From Gonapodya prolifera JEL478 (Eukaryota; Monoblepharomycota; Monoblepharidomycetes; Monoblepharidales; Gonapodyaceae), in the NCBI GenBank assembly GCA_001574975.1, contig KQ965742.1, forward strand, positions 67,696 to 131,695: 64,000 nucleotides of DNA, in the 5' to 3' direction. The notes under the pieces were generated by a model. The model was not told the DNA's origin, did no database searches, and worked only from the letters and a program-made list of their open reading frames with translations. Position 1 is the first letter of the stretch. Each line of letters begins with the position of its first letter. Shown in pieces: positions 23,085 to 33,754 of this stretch. The position numbers were made by a program, and so were the translations under genes.

Positions 23085-24519
23085 ATGACCCGAAAGCGCC
23101 CACGTTCCTCGGCGGACTCACCCATCGGCGACGCTTCGTCCCACGCTCTGTTCCCGATCGTCCAAACCCACTTCACCGATCCCGCTCTCTCGCATGCCAA
23201 ACAAACATCTGGTGCCTTTCCACCGTATTTGCCAGGTCCCGCCCTCCAGGACAGAGACGAGGACGCAATGGACATTGAAGATATGGACGGTGACACTGGC
23301 GGCCTTGGAGGCGGTGATGAGCAAGGCTTCCACACCATGCTTTCGCGAGTTGGTTGGAGAACTGGAGAGCATGATATGGAAGATGATGATATCTTTGCGG
23401 GGCGGCTTACAAAGGGGTACAAGAGGATGAAATTGAATGACGGGGATACCACAGTTGGAGGATTAGTGGAAAGTTATGAGAGTCCCTTTCTACCGAAGAA
23501 TAATGTCTATACTTCCTCGACGTGGAGTAGAAAACCGGAGCCTGCGACAGGGGAAGATTTTAGCAAGTGAGTGTGGTTGCGGAAGTGATAGACACAGGCA
23601 CTCCAGACGATGGAAGAGCTGCCCGATCCCCAGCTGACACTCTCTAAGGATAAATGCTGCTTTGCGGATGATATTCTGTATGTTTGGTGACTAATTACCT
23701 TTCCCATCCGAATCCAGCTCCAGGGGTGCATCTTTCGAAACCTCCTCCACCAAGGGCCAAGGAACGTCCAGGTCATATGTTGGCCACGCTCACCTCGCCA
23801 ATCAACCTTTCCCCGCCTCGACTGCCTTTCCTTCACCATCACCGTTCTCGGCGGTCCCACACCACACCGTGGACACCAACCCCAACCTCCTACCCCCTCC
23901 CGTCTCTCTGCCGCCGACTCCAATTTCGCCGGACCTCCCTCCACGCGGTCTCTTTGCTGAGATGCCTACTGCTTCCAAAGTGCTTCCACCTGTTAAGATA
24001 TCACTCAGAACTCCTTCCTTAACGACCGAATCCGCGGGGAACAGCAACGCATTTGGGTCTTCAACTGCTTCGGCCGGACAAACGTACTCTGCAAGTGGCT
24101 GGACACCCCGTCCTTGGGGTGCAACGCTGTCGCCGCCCACGGCAGCCCCACGACCTTTACCGCCACGACCGTCAGACAGTGCAACATCCCCGACGGACCC
24201 TTCCTCTAGTCCGTACGCCCAAATCAACTCACTTCTAGGGTCAATCCACGCCGGAAGGATGCGACGCGGCCGGGACGGGTCTACGAGTGGACGCCAAGAG
24301 GAACAGGTTGGGAGTCCAGTGTACGACATCAGTGGCGGTCGTGCAGGGACACACCATGGCCAGCTGGAGCGCGTGCAGGAAGAACGACGCAGCGCTCCCT
24401 CGGTATACCCGAAGTGGGCGCCGCCGGAGGCTGGTATGCCAGTTCACCAGTGGGTTGCGCCGCAGGGAAGGATGTCTGGAGGAGGCAGCAGTGGAATGTC
24501 GGGGGTCGAATCTGGTTGA
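23085..24519 (+). CDS. Orphan, probably nuclear, Pro/Ser-rich protein
   Basis: There are two exons with a 151-nt intron (23567-23717, donor GTGAGTG, acceptor AATCCAG) that keep the frame: EDFSN joins SRGASFE. The start MTRKRPRSSADSP carries a basic nuclear-localisation-like motif. Then come an acidic stretch (EDAMDIEDMDGD) and a compact block, GFHTMLSRVGWRTGEHDMED, followed by DIFAGRLTKGYKRMKLN with a second basic patch. The second exon is Pro/Ser/Thr-rich (NLLPPPVSLPPTPISPDLPP) and ends SSGMSGVESG. No known domain is visible. The acidic/basic pattern and disorder suggest a chromatin or transcription role, but this is only a guess. It is convergent with the 2H phosphoesterase gene. Confidence 0.65.
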
Positions 24520-24982
24520 AGGAAAAGAGATCTCAATTGATATCATCAAGCCCGGGCGATGCCCATCTGATTCCATGAGTAATAGTACACACGCAGATGC
24601 TTCATGGAGTTGGAGGTGTTTCACTTTACACAATTTGCAAATAGTTTGGGCAACATAATTGCATGCTCGTCAAATACAACGCCGTGTAGTGCCTTCAAGT
24701 CTGCTATCGACTTTGTAAATATTGGGTTGGAGCGTGGGGTGCGATGTTTTGAGTTCAACGCACCCTGTATAATTTAAAGCACGCTATTGTACGAACAAAA
24801 TTGAGCTGAACCAGTTTTAATATATTGTTCGTATAATTTGAGCTGGGTGAACTACATGAGTGGAACGAACTGATGAGCCGATATCGAAATTGTAGCATTG
24901 AGATTTCACATTCAGTTAAACAAGTCAACGAAATGCTGTTGCGCGAACGGCCTCTTGAAGATGAAATATCGCTTGCTCTGCA
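24520..24982. other. Convergent intergenic region with a paired inverted/direct repeat
   Basis: This region lies between two convergent stop codons and so should hold two 3' ends. It is AT-rich. TACGAACAA (24790-24798) is inverted at 24825-24833 (TTGTTCGTA), 26 bp apart. Each arm is followed by a directly repeated AATTGAGCTG-like word (24799-24808 and 24835-24845). The arrangement could be part of a 3'-end signal or chance in AT-rich DNA. Confidence 0.35.
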
Positions 24983-25678
24983 CTATAAGGACCAGACTTT
25001 GTGGAGTGTCCAGGTTGTATCCAGCCCGTTCTCAAATCGCTGGTAAAACCGCAGCTCCCAGGAAACATTTGCGCTTGGGTCAACCATTTCCCGCGCCATT
25101 CTTTCCAGTCCCTCACTTTGGGACTTGTCAAACGAATATGCGAGGGAAATGTGCAGGTCAGTCTTGCAGCGAATAGCGTCGGCTCTGGTTGCAGAGTCCT
25201 TAGCACGCGCGGCAAATTCCCGAGCAATACGCTCCAGAGTGGGAGATGAGTAGAGGATGGCGTGGAATTTGGAAGAGAACAGCAAACGGAGAGGGGTGAT
25301 GGAAACGTTCCCAGCGCTACTGTTTTCCACAGGTTTGGTTGCCGCATGTGTGGCCAATGGCTCGTTGTGAAACACCTCTGTTGGAGGAGGACCATCCCCA
25401 TTTGAATTGCGCGTCACCTCGTCCTCCCGGCTCGCGTCTGGTGTTTCCCGCACGAATGCCAACGACTCCTCTATGGCCCTGATGTAGAATGGTATAGATT
25501 CGGGAACGTCATGAAATAGTCCAGTGACTGTGATGTGTGTCATGTAATTGTGCGCCATGTTTGGTCCGAATTGGGCGAGGGATGCGGCGAAGAAAGCTGA
25601 GATTTGGTCGTTTAGCGTGCCCACGGGACATGCATACAGAATGAGCTCAGCGAGGGGGGTTTCTGCCATGTCGGACAT
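24983..25678 (-). CDS. 2H phosphoesterase (cyclic-phosphodiesterase/LigT-like)
   Basis: An intronless frame of 231 residues starting MSDMAETPLAEL. It carries the two catalytic His motifs of the 2H superfamily: HITVTG at about residue 48 and LHISLAY at about residue 185. These His residues act on 2',3'-cyclic phosphate or 2'-5' linkages in RNA-repair and tRNA-splicing by-product metabolism. The protein is of normal size for fungal cyclic phosphodiesterases. A charged, poorly conserved insert (about residues 75-120, TPDASREDEVTRN) lies between the halves. The start is 106 bp from the divergent RPL11 start codon, so they share an upstream region with a CATC tetranucleotide run at 25751-25766. 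Exact substrate unknown. Confidence 0.75.
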   Translation of the reverse strand: MSDMAETPLAELILYACPVGTLNDQISAFFAASLAQFGPNMAHNYMTHITVTGLFHDVPESIPFYIRAIEESLAFVRETPDASREDEVTRNSNGDGPPPTEVFHNEPLATHAATKPVENSSAGNVSITPLRLLFSSKFHAILYSSPTLERIAREFAARAKDSATRADAIRCKTDLHISLAYSFDKSQSEGLERMAREMVDPSANVSWELRFYQRFENGLDTTWTLHKVWSL

Positions 25679-25784
25679 TGAAAATCAGAGGTTGGGTTGT
25701 GGTGTCCGAAGCCCCCAGAAAACTTTCAGCACAGGCCACACTTGCTGAAACATCCATCCATCCATCCAAAACCACACAGTCCAA

Positions 25785-26765
25785 ATGGTGAGACAGCAAG
25801 CAACGCGTCTGGAGCACACGAACAAAGCGGCGGACTTGGTCTTGACCGGGGATGGTGGGAGGATTGATTGGTGGCTGTGGGTGGAGCCAGAGGAACCAGT
25901 GACCGCAACGTGGACTTGGAGAACTCGTCCGGAATGAGGGATTGGCAGTGAATGGACTGCGGAGGAAGGATTTGTGGGCCCGTATGTCTTGAACAACGAC
26001 TCCCTCTGACAAAATGAATCTTGTCACTCAAGGCCGACGACAAGAACGACAACCCCATGCGCGACCTCCGCCTCGAGAAGCTCTGCATCAACATCTGTGT
26101 CGGCGAGTCTGGTGACAGGCTGACCCGTGCTGGAAAGGTGCTGGAGCAGCTCACCGGACAGACCCCCGTCCAGTCCAAAGCCCGCTACACCGTCCGTACT
26201 TTCGGTATCCGACGTAACGAGAAGATCGCTGTCCACGCCACCGTCAGGGGAGAGAAGGCCATGCAGATTCTCGAGCAGGGACTCAAAGTCAAGGAGTTCG
26301 AGCTGAAGAAGTCCAACTTCTCTGCCACCGGAAACTTCGGTTTCGGTATTCAGGAGCACATCGACCTGGGTATCAAGTACGACCCCTCCATCGGTGAGTT
26401 TCATTATTTCATAGTAATGTGCAGCAGAGAGGACGGAATGTGTCATGGATAGGCTTCATTTCCGGAGGATCACACCACCCGATATATCGATGACGGTATT
26501 GCTGACTCCTCTCCCTATTATCTTTCAGGTATTTACGGTATGGACTTCTACGTCGTCATGGGCCGCCCTGGTTTCCGTGTTGCCCGCCGGCGACGGGCTG
26601 TTGGCCGTGTTGGTGCCCCCCACAAGGTGAAGAAGGAGGAGACCGTCGAATGGTTCAAGAAGAAGGTCAGTTTTCCCGTGTTGTATGCGGACTTGCCTCG
26701 ATCGCTGACTTAGGTGGTTCGCATCCATGTTCTACCAGTTCGATGGTATCGTCCTGAACAAATGA
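25785..26765 (+). CDS. RPL11: Cytosolic ribosomal protein uL5 (RPL11)
   Basis: A 60S subunit protein of the central protuberance that binds 5S rRNA. Four exons: the ATG alone at 25785-25787, then 26033-26393, 26529-26665 and 26739-26765. Together these give 528 nt, or 175 residues, the normal length. The frame from 26033 reads [18 protein letters not shown] and has an in-frame stop just upstream at 26015, so translation cannot start there. ATG|GTGAGA at 25785 is the only good start, giving [13 protein letters not shown]. Later parts are [40 protein letters not shown] and the end FDGIVLNK. A first intron directly at the start codon is common in fungal ribosomal protein genes and often helps high expression. 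Confidence 0.95.
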
Positions 26766-27054
26766 ACACGGGTCAGGATGGGATGTGGTGTGTGGGTTGA
26801 CGTGCTTATTGTGGACAATTCGAGCGCAGTTCCCGCCTTGTTCCCGCCCGTCTATCTTGGAGTGCGGATGTGAATTGGGCGTGGAGTGAGGGCGCGGAAG
26901 GGCCATGTTTGCAAATACGGTTAGGTAGTTTTCTCGCGGTGGTTTGTGGAAATACACGCGACTGTGCACTTAAAACTTGATGCTATGACGAGACCGTGAC
27001 ATTCCACATTACACGAAGAACAAACAATTCAAATCATCGAAACAACAAGACTAT

Positions 27055-28761
27055 CTACAACTCCTGAATAAGCTTTTTACCCCCGCTTTCCCCCTCTCTA
27101 ATGGCCTTCATCTTGTCCGCTCTCATTGCCTCCACTTCTTTCTTCTTCTGTTCGAACTCTTCCAGCTCCCGTTGGAGACGTCTTTGCTCTACCTCAATAC
27201 CGTTCCGCAACACATCGAGGGGGTTCGGCCACTGCCCCTCTGCGTTTCTCCCCTCCTCAAGAGCACCTTCCCATTCTTCCCGCAACCCCTGAACAAAGCA
27301 TGCGTACCAAAGGACCTTCTTTTCCGCCAGAAACGCCCGCCTTTTGAACGGCCTTAGTCCACGTGCCCTTGCTGAACTTGGTGTTCCAGCACCCGACACG
27401 GCACCGGGGACGGGGCTTCCACCGGGGCTGGGTGACCTTCCACCCGTGTCCTCCACCAGAGCGCTTGCGGCGCCCAGCAGTGAGTGGAGATCTGACAGGG
27501 CAGACAGTGTTGCGTTGTACGACGAAAGCATGTTCACGACATCGCGGAGAATCAGAATCCAGTAGTCCATCGCCGGAGGTGGTTGGAAGTTGTGGCGAGA
27601 AATTGCAAGAGATTCTTGGAGGGAGTTTGACACAGTTGGTGTGGACGTTGGCGCCGTACTAGAGGTCTCCGCACCGTCCGTCTTCGGTCGAGCTACGCGC
27701 GTTGATTCGGCAAGGACCGTGCTTGCTTGCAGTACAACCCCGACGGACTCCCACACGTCCTCGTACAGGTCGCCGTTGAGTGTTCGCATTGAGTGAGCGT
27801 AGGACAAGAGGATGTCAGGTATGTTAAATACGGCAGACGGCGAGGGTGTCGTGGAGGTGAGATTGGCCAGTGGGACGATCGAACTTGAAATGGCAGGGCG
27901 GCTCGGAGTGGGACGTTGCCTGCCATCTCCCGAGAGCAGTTCCTCATCATCTTCCAAACTTGAGTCCGATCTTCCACCAATGACCTCAATGGTAGGTTTG
28001 GGATTCTGCACTAGCCTGGGGTTCTCAACGTTGGTGGGCTCCCACCATGGTTTCCACTGGTCGAGAAAAAATTCATGAAGGGCAGGTTTGATGAGATGGG
28101 GAGTTTTCGTGATGGTGCGAATGAATTCATCACGCTCAGTTTCAGTGAGTCGATCCCAGAGGATGGAAGGTTGTGCGTTCTCTGTGTTGCAGTGGCTGCA
28201 TCGTGTTCATCACACGTTGATTCCTCCATTGAACAACAACTCACCCAGATCGAAACCAGCAAATTTTTCTGCAAGCGATTCAACGTCTTCAACCTCATTT
28301 GGTCCGTTTCTAGGCGTGCCTTCCTTGGGGTATCCTCCCAAATCGCCTTCGTCTTCATTATCCAGCTCGTCTTCTTCGTCCAAACGCCTTTGCTCCTCGA
28401 CCCTTGTGAGAAGGTCAATCATTCTTCTTTTTTCAGCATCATCAGATTTTTCTCCTGAGAGTGCCTGCATAAAGCTGTCACGATGAAATGAATTGGAACA
28501 CTTTGCATGTTCGTCCGATTTGTAACACTGCAGAGAGCAGTACTTCAGATTGCATCGAGGGCATGTATATCGTGAAAATTGTGTCTTACAACTGGGGACA
28601 AAGGTGGCGGATTGGTTCCACTGTTGAAACGACGACCAGCTGCGATTGATCACTCACATTCCACAGATTTCACTGATTAAGCCCGGTCTTAATGCACCCA
28701 TCTCGTCGCCACGGGGAATTATAATGTTCGGATTCACAGCGGGAGGTGCGGGGGGTTGCAT
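27055..28761 (-). CDS. ZNHIT2: Zinc finger HIT-domain protein 2
   Basis: Three exons. The start is the ATG at 28759-28761 (MQPPAPPAVNPNIIIPRGDE). A first intron joins ISEICG to ICKTQF, completing the zf-HIT finger: CGIC, then CPRC, YCSLQCYKSDEHAKC and a distal His. A 40-50-nt intron at about 28170-28215 leads into QPSILWDRLTETERDEFIRT and KPWWEPTNVENPRLVQNPKP. This block is the ZNHIT2-specific helical region. A Pro/Ser-rich part and a charged C-terminal coil (QRRLQRELEEFEQKKKEVEA) follow. Known ZNHIT2 proteins work with the R2TP chaperone in assembling large complexes such as U5 snRNP. It is on the same strand as LIG4, with about 108 bp between LIG4 stop and this start. Confidence 0.85.
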
Positions 28762-28869
28762 GGAGATGTTTGCAAGTCAACAGTACATAACAGTAAAATT
28801 CACATGAAACACGTATCACGCCCGTAGTATGAAGTGAACTATTTACATTGCGTTTCCCTCTTGCCCCGG

Positions 28870-31800
28870 CTACCTAGGAAAGTATTGCTCCTCCGGTGCA
28901 CGCTCGCTCCTATTAATGGAATCCAAAATCCAGTCTTGTGTGACGATTCGGAATGTCACCGGCAAGCGACTATCGTCCATAATGAAGTCAACATGATCGA
29001 TCAAGGTCGCAAGCATATGAAAAGATTATTACTCACCTGGCCATTATTTTCCTTAGTCTGGATAATTGACTCATCTCTCCACTGTCCACGATCACGTGTG
29101 TGACATTGTGGTATAGCTTTTCGACTGGCTGGCCACCGTAGAAACGCAAGAGGGATGCAGCATCATGGAGGCTGTGTTCAACGAGAGGGTATTAATTTTA
29201 TCCAAGGTTGCATTTCTCGAGTATTTTACCTCGTCTCTTCGGACCTTTCTTTGATCCTCTCCCTTTCACGTTCGGTTAAGTCCTGGGTTCCAACAGCGGC
29301 TACCTCGGCATTTGCCACGAGGTCCACTTCTAGTGCCCCAGGGACATCGAACCAAGCAATTACATTGAGGAAAAGGCATGAAAGTGGACTACAAGAGAAT
29401 CTGTGAAATGGACGCTGCAGCATAGAACAGAACTTTTCAACCTACGGTTGCTCCTGAAAGTATCTTTCGTTGATTTCCTTGATCAATCGCTTGATTCTGG
29501 GCGGTTTGTAGATGAGGCCACTTTGTCCAAGCTCTTCAAACCCCACGGCTTCGTCAGTTTGTCGCCATTTGTCGAGTTCCTTAGATACATCCATCTTCTT
29601 CATGTACTTGACAGAAATATCGGTCACTTGGGTACACGTAAGCATCGCAATAAAGCACACACCTGGAGAAGCTCTGTTCCAGTCATGTCTCGGGTGTACG
29701 GGTCACCATATTTGTCATGCGTTTCCAAAAGCTGCTCCCGAGTATCATCGGTCATGTAGATGTACTGACTGCAACCATGTGAGAATGCTAACAATGAAGC
29801 ATGCACTTGATCATTTGAACCCACTTCCATTCTGGTTGGATCGCGTCCTTCATGTTAAATACATCCACCAACCACTGCGACACAATGATATCATGAGTAC
29901 CCTGCTTTATCTGATTTATGACCTTGGCAGCTTCATTCGATCAGTCAGTCATAACAATCGGTAGCATGTTGGGCTCCGAAATTCACTACTTACTTTCACG
30001 GTTATCCGCAACCACACAACTCGTTGACTGCCCAGGGTTCTGGACAACTCTCGCCCCTAAAGCATGTGCCATTCGCTCAAGTTCGTGCTTTCTGGAGTCA
30101 TCTCCACTGCGCATCACGCAAACTTCTTTTCCATTAAGAGGTTCTTCTTGTATCGGCTCCACGCCAGTCATGTCCGCCCGCTGAAACGCTTCTGCGACCT
30201 TCACCGGTGCTTGAAATTGTCGTTGAAAAGTGGAAGAATCGCCCCCGCGCTTCCGCTTCCCAAGAACTCCTTCGCCGTCCACTCTGGGCTTTCCAGCGGC
30301 CAGCATTCCCTTGTACTCGTCACGATACTTCTGAACAAGGTCCATATCCCAAATGTCCGTCACCGCTATAAAGTGCAGGTTTCTTTCAGAACGATGGTGT
30401 TTTTAAAGTGAGACGCAATCACTCACGCTTGTCTGTTCGAACTTGAGTTTTTCACACCAAGGATGGAAATTACCTTCACAAAATCAGAGTGAATAACGAA
30501 AGTAATATCCAATCTTACTTTTCATTATCCGGGGAAATCGCAGAGAGTATCCACAAGAATAGTCATCCGCAGGCGTAATCTCAGCCGCTTTAAGTTCCAA
30601 CACAATCGCCGAATCCACGCCGTCCACCTTCGTGTAAGGATCTAAGATCATTTCAGGCTTTTCCTTTCCAATAGCGAGCCACGAAGGTACCCTCTTGTCG
30701 TCAAACCGTTTCCAAGGGAATCTCTGCGTCATCGCATCCAGTTCCTTGTACGAAGCCCCTGATCCGACTCTAGCAAACGTGAGAAGCTTGGGTCGTTCAG
30801 GATCCACTACCTCATCTTGTTTAGGTGTATCGCGGATGGCGACAAGAAACTTCGAGATTTTGTTTGCACGATTGCCTGTTCCGTAATACCCGCCCACAAC
30901 GACGACGTCAGGATGCTCCGAGACTCCCTCAACGTATTCAGCCTTAACCTTTGTCCAGTCCATGGTTCGGGAGTTTGGTACATAGCGACTTTCAGGATTC
31001 TTAACGATGATGCCTTCCTGCCCAGCTTCAATCGCCGCGTGGAACGCATGAAGAGCTTGAGCGGAAGATGTGCCACGCAACTGATCGATGATGGCGATTC
31101 GACCTGGAATGGGATCAATGATGGACTGCAGTACCTCGTAGCGGCGATGCAGTGGCTTCTCAGCGAGAGAAACGTTGTCCATCTGAAGAATGTCGAATGC
31201 GACAAAGTACGGATGTGGCTCATGCTCGTTCATTGGATTAAAGGACTTCCTCCCGACGGTTTTCAGGTTTCCGAAGGGCACGAGGGCATCGCTAGCAGGG
31301 TCGTACACAACCAGCTCCCCATCGAGAATACACCTTGGAGGTGAGTATGCGAAAGTTACATGTGTGAGATGCATCAGATCGAGGAGGTCTTCACCTCTTT
31401 ACGTGAGCATTAATAGAATTATGAATGAATGGCGTCAGAGATCCTCTAGTGGGGTCTGGTCCGTAATCTTGAGTGTAGTTTGTTCCTTTTCTAACACGGA
31501 TTGTTCATTAAGTACTTCGTTTTGCGTCCACGATGCACTCACCGAGAATAATAACGCCACTGCCCATTGTCTATGTGGATTTGCATTCGCTCGCCGTCCA
31601 ACTTCGTTTCGATCCAAAATTCTTTACATCCGAGCTGACCCATCCATTCATCGATGTGAGTCAAGGTCGTGTAGTTTCCCATTTTGCTCAGTTGGGGCTT
31701 GAACGCCGTTGCCACCGAGATGGACGTATTGTTGAGACGAAACGAGACGGAGTAAAGCTTTTCGCACAGTGTCCTGAGGTCGGCGTTCACTGTGAAGAGT

Positions 31801-32838
31801 TCCCGCGCGTCAGGGTGAAAAGCTTCGAGGATCGTCTGCTCAGAAACACCAAGCTTCATCTCTTGGAAAGGTGTTATAATGGGACACCCCGCACTTTCAC
31901 ACAGGTTACAATTAAACTCACGTTTCAAAATAATCTTTGCTAGCCACATGTGCTCCTCGGCTGTGAGCGTTTCAACCCACTCGCGGATAATGGGCCGTTG
32001 TTCCGATCTGCACGTCAGAGGGTTAGATGGCATGGAACTTGCATTGATGAAACAAGATCCCTCTCACTTATCGTGGTCCCTCGCAAAGTTGTCCAGCATT
32101 TCATTAATCTGAATAAAATCAAATTACGCTAGGCCCAAAGGGATGCAAGTAGCGATTAGTGATGTGTGCCAACCTTCTTAATAGAAACTTTCGACTCTGT
32201 CACAGTCGACCTGGATCGCACAATTTCGTACAAAACACGAGGAAAGTCTCCAGCCGCTTTCTGTACATGAAAAGACAGTTAGGAATTGCGGAGGCAACTT
32301 GCTTAACATCACTCACAGTCGACTTCCCCGGAAGATTGAATTTCACAAGAGCTTGGCCATCCTCAGAGTCTTTTGGGATTCCCATGACTTCTAGATAACT
32401 GCGTCCCAGCATCACCTCTTTCATATTGTACAGCCGACCTCTGTCAACCTGGACACCGACATTGGCGAGACCTCAAATAAGAAACCAATCCATACTGCCT
32501 ACATTTGGCATTAGGAGCCGTAATGCCGGATACATGGTGCCCTTCACCTCCCTCCTCCATTTCTGCATGGAAGAACTTGTTGAGATATAACCAGACGTAT
32601 ATCCCTGTAGAACTCACAGAAATGAAGGTTTCTAGTCTCCTGGATCGCACATCTTTCTTAGGGGCGTCCTGAACCTTCTCAAGGAAGTTGCAGAAGCTTT
32701 TGAAGGTAACCTTCCTCGAAATTCGTTGAGTTCAAGATGCCAAGAGAAAAAGAACATTAATCATACCAGATGTGAATTGTCTATCAACGCCTCGGGGTTC
32801 ACCGGCTGCTCGAAGGAACCATCATCTTCCATTTCCAT
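28870..32838 (-). CDS. LIG4: DNA ligase IV
   Basis: The ATP-dependent ligase of non-homologous end joining. The start is the ATG at 32836-32838 (MEMEDDGSFEQPVNPEALI). The adenylation site is FWIETKLDGERMQIHIDNGQ near 31610, with Lys of KxDGxR as the AMP acceptor. Further nucleotidyltransferase motifs follow: ILDGELVVYDP, PYFVAFDILQMDN, EGIIVKNPESRYVPNSRTMD and WTKVKAEY. The OB fold contains GVDSAIVLELKAAEITPADD. Two BRCT domains come last: SRKHELERMAHALGARVVQN in the first, and THVIVDSGEMSQLSRL with VTFRIVTQDWILDSINRSER in the second. The stop is TAG at 28870-28872, right after APEEQYFPR. Introns are many and short. Domain order and length match LIG4, and no key motif is missing. Confidence 0.95.
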
Positions 32839-32902
32839 TTCGCAGATTGGTCTTCGCAAATGTGATCGATCACATTAAACGTGGTATGTATATTACACAT
32901 TA

Positions 32903-33713
32903 TTACGGGTGAGGCGTCTGTAAGGGTGAAATTGTAAATATTTCAATCCACTTTGGGCTGGTAGCCCTTGTTGGGACAAGGTCTGTATCAAACAGCTCAA
33001 TGAATTGCTCATTCAACACCCGAACTTTCGGTCCCGTGTATCGCCGATATTCCTGTTAGGCGCAGCAAAGTGGTGTAGACTCATAACTTTCCATGCATAC
33101 TTCCATCCATTGTGGTGCAGCTCACCTCGAAAATGGAAGTCAGGTTCCAGCGTTGCAGCTTTCTTAGGCAACCAATTACCGTGCCTGAAGTACGAAGTCG
33201 TCTCTATCACGCATGTTCTTTAGTTTTGACGGGGAAACTGACCTGTTCTATGGCGTCCGAGGTTGCACATCACCATCACGGGATAATTCTTCGGATCCAA
33301 AATGATATCCAGTGCTTCCAACACAACCTCTTCCGATATTGGATCCCATGCATTTGTAGAGGTCGTTGTCCCTAGATGATGCATCTGTATGTCTTGGTCA
33401 TCAACAAAATTGAGACTTGGTGCTCACAGTCAGACTTGGTAGGGAGAACCCATACAAGAGCACTCACAAAGTCTGATTGGGATCTTCTGGCGCGAGGTAT
33501 ATGATGGTTTTCAGTCCGAGCCTCTCAAGGAACGGGAAATTGAGCTCATTTGGTTGGCCAGAGCGATATAGATCTTCCTCCACCATTCCAAAGTTCTAAT
33601 CATGCAACGTTGAGAAGTGGCGGAAAACGTTAGACATCTGTTGAATCCCGATCAATTTTGATCCATTCATGACGGGAAACTCGCACCAACGGGGGAATAA
33701 AGTGTTGCGACAT
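32903..33713 (-). CDS. OCA1: OCA1-type atypical dual-specificity phosphatase
   Basis: A member of the plant-and-fungal atypical DSP (Siw14/Oca) group, which in yeast acts in the oxidant response and in inositol-pyrophosphate or protein dephosphorylation. Exon 1 is only 27 nt (MSQHFIPPL, 33687-33713). Exon 2 begins [20 protein letters not shown] and continues [20 protein letters not shown]. The catalytic P-loop is [13 protein letters not shown] (near 33250), with the C-x5-R arrangement intact, spliced to [19 protein letters not shown]. The last exon reads [20 protein letters not shown] and ends SPLQTPHP with TAA at 32903. The [16 protein letters not shown] and EYRRYTG blocks are OCA1-specific. 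It lies 64 bp downstream-oriented of LIG4 and shares a 41-bp divergent gap with MKS1. Confidence 0.88.
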
Positions 33714-33754
33714 TTCGTTGTGTTGGGTGTGCTGAAACCGGCCGTGCTTGTTCA
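33714..33754. promoter_or_regulatory. 41-bp divergent gap between OCA1 and MKS1 start codons
   Basis: The inferred ATG of OCA1 (minus, 33713) and of MKS1 (plus, 33755) are separated by 41 bp. Any core promoters must therefore overlap the two 5' untranslated regions or extend into coding or intronic DNA. No TATA box is visible in the gap. Confidence 0.5.
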
